Of a DNA stretch of 64,000 bases, positions 60,801 to 64,000 are shown in pieces. The first letter of the stretch is position 1, and each line of letters begins with the position of its first letter. The stretch is taken from contig NZ_CP022685.1 of assembly GCF_002556545.1 (NCBI RefSeq), positions 9,216,001 through 9,280,000 on the forward strand, written 5' to 3'. Position numbers and translations under genes: made by a program. Source of the DNA: Streptomyces formicae. Its GTDB lineage: Bacteria > Actinomycetota > Actinomycetes > Streptomycetales > Streptomycetaceae. The notes under the pieces were generated by a model, which did not search any database, was not told the DNA's origin, and saw only the letters and a program-made list of their open reading frames with translations.

Positions 60801-63074
60801 TCAGGCTCCCTTCGCCGCGCCCGCCGCCTTCTCCTCGCGCGCCGCGAGCGGCACCCCCAGCGGACGCGCGAGACCCACGATCCCCTCGTCGAGCCGCTGC
60901 AGGTGCCGCAGCACGCGGAAGGCCACCGAACCGGTCCGCAGCACCTCGTGACGGCCGCTGTCCAGCATGGCGGCGATGCTGGCGCCCGACTCGATCGTGC
61001 CGTCGGACTCCTCCTCGCGCACGTGCGCGGCGATCAGATCGATGTTGTGCGTGATGCGCCGCCCGGCGAGGGCGAGCCGCGCGTCGGCGGCGACGCTCTT
61101 GCTGGACGGCACCAGCTCCGCCGTCGCCGCCAGGGAGCGCGCGTGATAGGCACACGTCTCCAGGAGCGCCACCACATAGCGCGCGGTCTGCCGACGGGCC
61201 CGCAGCGGGGCGATCGGATGCGTCAACGGCTTGGTGGAGCTGCGCAGGTCGTCAAGGGCGGTGTCCAGGTCCCGCGCCAGATCGACGAGGTCGACCGGGG
61301 GCCCGCCGCTGAGCTGGGCGACCGCCGCCGACACGACGTCGCGCAGCCGGGCGAGGACGGTGCCGAGCTCCTCGTCGGTGCGGTGCGAGGTGCGCACCGG
61401 CAGGACGAGCACCGCGGCGATGATCCCGCAGGCCGCGCCGAGCGCCGTCTCCTCGACGCGCAGCACCAGCACGTCGAGGCTGTAGGTGTTGAGGAGGGTG
61501 TAGAGCAGGCCCAGCATCGCCGTGACGAAGAACGACATCATCGCGTACGACAGCGGAGCGGTGAAGAACATCCCGAAGACGCAGAGCAGCACCAGGCCGA
61601 ACGCGATCCAGGTGTGGTTCCCGACGGCGCCCGCGAGCGCCACCCCGGCCACCACGCCGAGCACCGTACCCACCAGGCGGCGGTAGCCCTTGACCACGAT
61701 CTCGCCGGTGGACGCGGTGTTGAGGAAGACCACCCAGCAGGTCAGGACCGCCCAGTACCAACGCTGTGTGGACAGGAACTCGCCGCCGACGATGGCGAGC
61801 GCCGACCCCACGGCGACCTGCACGGCCGCCCTGGTCGTGGGCCGCCGCAGCCCCGTCCGCTCGTCCTCCTCCTCGGCCTCCGCCGCCTCACCGGCGATGG
61901 AGATCTCCTCCGCCGCGAACTCCTCGCGGGACCGGGCGGCTTCCGGAGTGTCGTACTCCTCGTCCTGCGCACCGTCCACGGCAAGGCGCAGACCCAGAAT
62001 GGCGCGGGCGGCCTCACCGACCGCGCGGAAACAGTCCTGAAGGGCGGGCGAGCCCTTAGGGAGCCCCTTCTCTTCGCGGTAGCCGAGCAGCCTGTTGCGC
62101 ACGTACGGCAACGCGGTGCCCCGGTCGTCGGGCACCAGACGCACCACCAGGAGATGCAGCGCGGCCAGGTCCCTGCGCAGCGCCGTGCCCGCGTCCTCCG
62201 CGATCCTGGCGCGGGGCGGCATCGGCGCCGACGCGTTCGGCAGGTGCAGGGTGAGGGTGTCCACGCGCTCCGCGCTGCGGGCGTTGAGCAGCAGGACGCC
62301 CAGGCGCTCCGCGGCGATCTCCGCGTCGGCGACCCTGCGCTGGAGCAACGCGGCCGCCGCCGCGTCGCGGGTGCCCTCTTCGAGGCGGCCCTGGATCATC
62401 AGGGCCGCCTCGTGCAGCCGTGCGGTGCTGCGCCGCAGGTCGTCGAGGACGGCGTCCACGTCGTCGGCGCCCGCGTCGAGCAGCGCGATCTGGTGGGCGA
62501 CGAGCTGGGCGAGCCGCGCCCGGAACGCCTCGCGCAGCCTGCGCAGCGTCCGCTCGGGCGTCTCGGGGACCACGGCGAACCGGACGATCGCGCTGCACGC
62601 GAAGGCGACGGCGAGCGTCAGGAAGAGCCCGGGCAGCGCCGAGACCTCGGCGCTCACGAAGAGGGAGACGAAGTAGACCTGGAAGCCGATCAGGCCGAGC
62701 GCGGTGCCCCGGTCGCCAAACCGGCGCGAGTAGACCGCGCCGAAGATCAGCAGGACGAAGAAGACGTCACCCGCGATGACACGGGAGTTGAGCAGCGAGC
62801 CCAGGGATATCGCCGCGAGCGCCACGGGGACGCCGAGCAACAGCGTGATCGCCTGGCCGCGCACCTCCTTCTCCTGGATCGCGAACGTGGCGACCATGGC
62901 GGTCATCGCGCCCGCGACCAGATGGTTCACCGACGTGCCGAACGAGGCCAGTACGGCGAGGGCGAGGAGGATGGCCCCGACCGTACGCAGCCCCGCCATG
63001 AGACGCAGGAGTCCCGGGTCGGACGCCGAGAATCTGTCCCAGACGCCCTTCGCTGTCCTTCGTGCCGCTGCCAT
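60801..63074 (-). CDS. FUSC-family inner membrane protein
   Basis: A 757-aa protein with two clusters of about six helices (about 30-190 and 430-570) separated by a long soluble helical part, and a soluble C-terminal half. This is the FUSC (fusaric-acid-resistance-like, AaeB) layout, used for exporting aromatic acids. The GLRTVGAIL...FGTSVNHLVAGAMTAMVAT start fits the family. ATG 63074 was chosen because GGGAGAG lies upstream, though the spacing is long; GTG 63119 has none. Confidence 0.85.
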   Translation of the reverse strand: MAAARRTAKGVWDRFSASDPGLLRLMAGLRTVGAILLALAVLASFGTSVNHLVAGAMTAMVATFAIQEKEVRGQAITLLLGVPVALAAISLGSLLNSRVIAGDVFFVLLIFGAVYSRRFGDRGTALGLIGFQVYFVSLFVSAEVSALPGLFLTLAVAFACSAIVRFAVVPETPERTLRRLREAFRARLAQLVAHQIALLDAGADDVDAVLDDLRRSTARLHEAALMIQGRLEEGTRDAAAAALLQRRVADAEIAAERLGVLLLNARSAERVDTLTLHLPNASAPMPPRARIAEDAGTALRRDLAALHLLVVRLVPDDRGTALPYVRNRLLGYREEKGLPKGSPALQDCFRAVGEAARAILGLRLAVDGAQDEEYDTPEAARSREEFAAEEISIAGEAAEAEEEDERTGLRRPTTRAAVQVAVGSALAIVGGEFLSTQRWYWAVLTCWVVFLNTASTGEIVVKGYRRLVGTVLGVVAGVALAGAVGNHTWIAFGLVLLCVFGMFFTAPLSYAMMSFFVTAMLGLLYTLLNTYSLDVLVLRVEETALGAACGIIAAVLVLPVRTSHRTDEELGTVLARLRDVVSAAVAQLSGGPPVDLVDLARDLDTALDDLRSSTKPLTHPIAPLRARRQTARYVVALLETCAYHARSLAATAELVPSSKSVAADARLALAGRRITHNIDLIAAHVREEESDGTIESGASIAAMLDSGRHEVLRTGSVAFRVLRHLQRLDEGIVGLARPLGVPLAAREEKAAGAAKGA

Positions 63075-63327
63075 CGCGATGCCGTTCTCTCCCTTGCCGT
63101 TCCGCCCGGCCGCTGTCACGGGCCGCGCGTGTGCCCCAGCATTACATGAGGGCGGTTCGGAAGATCAGGGCTGGTCGGGAGGCATGCCAACGCCCCCTGC
63201 CCGCACCGTGCCTACCATCGAGTAGGGTTTCGCTCCCGCGATCCGAGGCCGTCTGCGGACCTCGTTCCGACCCTCAACGAGGAGGCACCGTGCAGCGCTT
63301 CGACCGTACGTCGCAGGGGAGCAGGAC

Positions 63328-63798
63328 ATGACGGCGCGCGTGGCGGTCGGCGACACCGTCGACGACTTCACGCTGCCCGACGAGACCGGCACCCCGAGGC
63401 GGCTGAGCACGCTCCTCGAAGAGGGCCCCGTGGTGCTGTTCTTCTACCCGGCGGCGCTCACCCCCGGCTGTACGGCCGAGGCGTGCCACTTCCGCGACCT
63501 GGCCGCCGAGTTCGAGGCGGCGGGTGCGCGGCCGGTCGGCGTCAGCGGTGACGAGGTCGAGCGGCAGCGGGAGTTCGTCGGCAAGCACACGCTGGGCTTC
63601 CCCCTGCTCTCCGACCCCGAGGGCACGGTGCGCGGCCGGTTCGGCGTGACGCGCGGCTTCTCCCTGGCGCCGACCAAGCGCGTCACGTTCGTCATCGGAC
63701 AGGACCGCACCGTCGCCGAGGTGGTCCGCAGCGAACTGCGGATGAGCGCCCACGCCGACCGCGCCCTCGAGGCCGTACGCCGCCTTCCCGCGCGGTGA
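63328..63798 (+). CDS. Peroxiredoxin, BCP/AhpC-TSA type
   Basis: A 156-aa thioredoxin-fold peroxidase. The peroxidatic cysteine is C48 in TPGCTAEACHFRD, and C53, five residues on, is a resolving cysteine as in atypical 2-Cys BCP proteins. VGDTVDDFTLPDETG is the usual start. It reduces peroxides with thioredoxin. Confidence 0.95.
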   Translation: MTARVAVGDTVDDFTLPDETGTPRRLSTLLEEGPVVLFFYPAALTPGCTAEACHFRDLAAEFEAAGARPVGVSGDEVERQREFVGKHTLGFPLLSDPEGTVRGRFGVTRGFSLAPTKRVTFVIGQDRTVAEVVRSELRMSAHADRALEAVRRLPAR

Positions 63799-63810
63799 GT
63801 CAGCAGTGAG

Positions 63811-64000
63811 TCAGAGGAAGCTGACGTTCTGCGCGAGCGCCAGCCGCCCCGAGTAGTTGACGGTGTTGGTGGCCGCCCGCATGTAGGCGCGCCACGCGTC
63901 GGAGCCCGACTCTCGGCCGCCGCCCGTCTCCTTCTCGCCGCCGAAGGCACCGCCGATCTCCGCCCCCGAGGTGCCGATGTTCACGTTGGCGATGCCGCAG
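63811..64000 (-). CDS. ALDH7-type aldehyde dehydrogenase, C-terminal part
   Basis: Only the last 63 residues are in the window. They read [20 protein letters not shown], then [20 protein letters not shown] and end [10 protein letters not shown]. This C-terminus matches the ALDH7 / piperideine-6-carboxylate (alpha-aminoadipate semialdehyde) dehydrogenase group. The catalytic cysteine and N-terminus are outside. Confidence 0.85.
   Translation of the reverse strand, partial: CGIANVNIGTSGAEIGGAFGGEKETGGGRESGSDAWRAYMRAATNTVNYSGRLALAQNVSFL

Overview
The window is very GC-rich actinomycete chromosome. The coding style (frequent GTG/TTG starts, ATGA/GTGA stop-start overlaps, several leaderless genes) and gene content (modular type I PKS, Tat lipoproteins, CU044_5270 and ECF41 sigma systems, CGNR and GntR regulators) point to Streptomyces or a close relative. 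No rRNA, tRNA or CRISPR array was seen.

Region 1 (1-25599) is the downstream end of a type I polyketide cluster. Four collinear PKS genes run rightwards: a partial KR-ACP end of a module; KS-AT-DH-KR-ACP with a methylmalonyl-type AT (YASH); KS-AT-DH-ER-KR-ACP with an ethylmalonyl-type AT (VASH) but visibly decayed DH and ER domains; and a terminal KS-AT-ACP-TE with a malonyl-type AT (HAFH). A type II thioesterase, a MonCI-like FAD epoxidase, a MarR/GbsR regulator and a 14-helix MFS exporter follow. A second type II thioesterase (minus strand) and a divergent crotonyl-CoA carboxylase/reductase, which makes ethylmalonyl-CoA, close the cluster. The predicted product is an oxidised (epoxide- or polyether-type) polyketide carrying at least one ethyl branch and released by the C-terminal TE. 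The compound was not identified.

Region 2 (25700-34700) is a mosaic of small genes: a cytosolic binding-protein-like gene, a VanX-type dipeptidase, a frameshifted small gene, a tandem-HTH MerR regulator, a Rho-N-like small protein, a CGNR regulator, a PPOX protein, a TPR protein, an unrecognised 365-aa protein and a secreted M9 collagenase.

Region 3 (34684-47907) holds two divergent operons around one palindrome at 42030-42045. Leftwards: a Tat-lipoprotein sugar-binding protein, two permeases, a GH42 beta-galactosidase and a secreted GH63-like enzyme, nearly all overlapping by 4 nt. Rightwards: a two-subunit glycine decarboxylase (GcvPA/GcvPB), a COG3199 ATP-NAD-kinase-like protein, an SDR dehydrogenase and a GntR regulator, without gcvT or gcvH. 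The role of this second operon is unclear, and it is the most unusual metabolic set here.

Region 4 (47951-64000) is mostly core-type genes: an M13 peptidase; an ECF41 sigma factor divergent from a carboxymuconolactone-decarboxylase-like protein, with a consensus ECF41 promoter; a cupin/TetR pair with a perfect 23-bp palindrome; a metallophosphoesterase; a TetR regulator; a small P-loop kinase; a NUDIX hydrolase whose stop codon lies inside a 178-bp MITE; cytochrome oxidase subunit I with a small anchored partner; an ECF sigma/CU044_5270 pair; a FUSC membrane protein; a peroxiredoxin; and the C-terminus of an ALDH7-type dehydrogenase.
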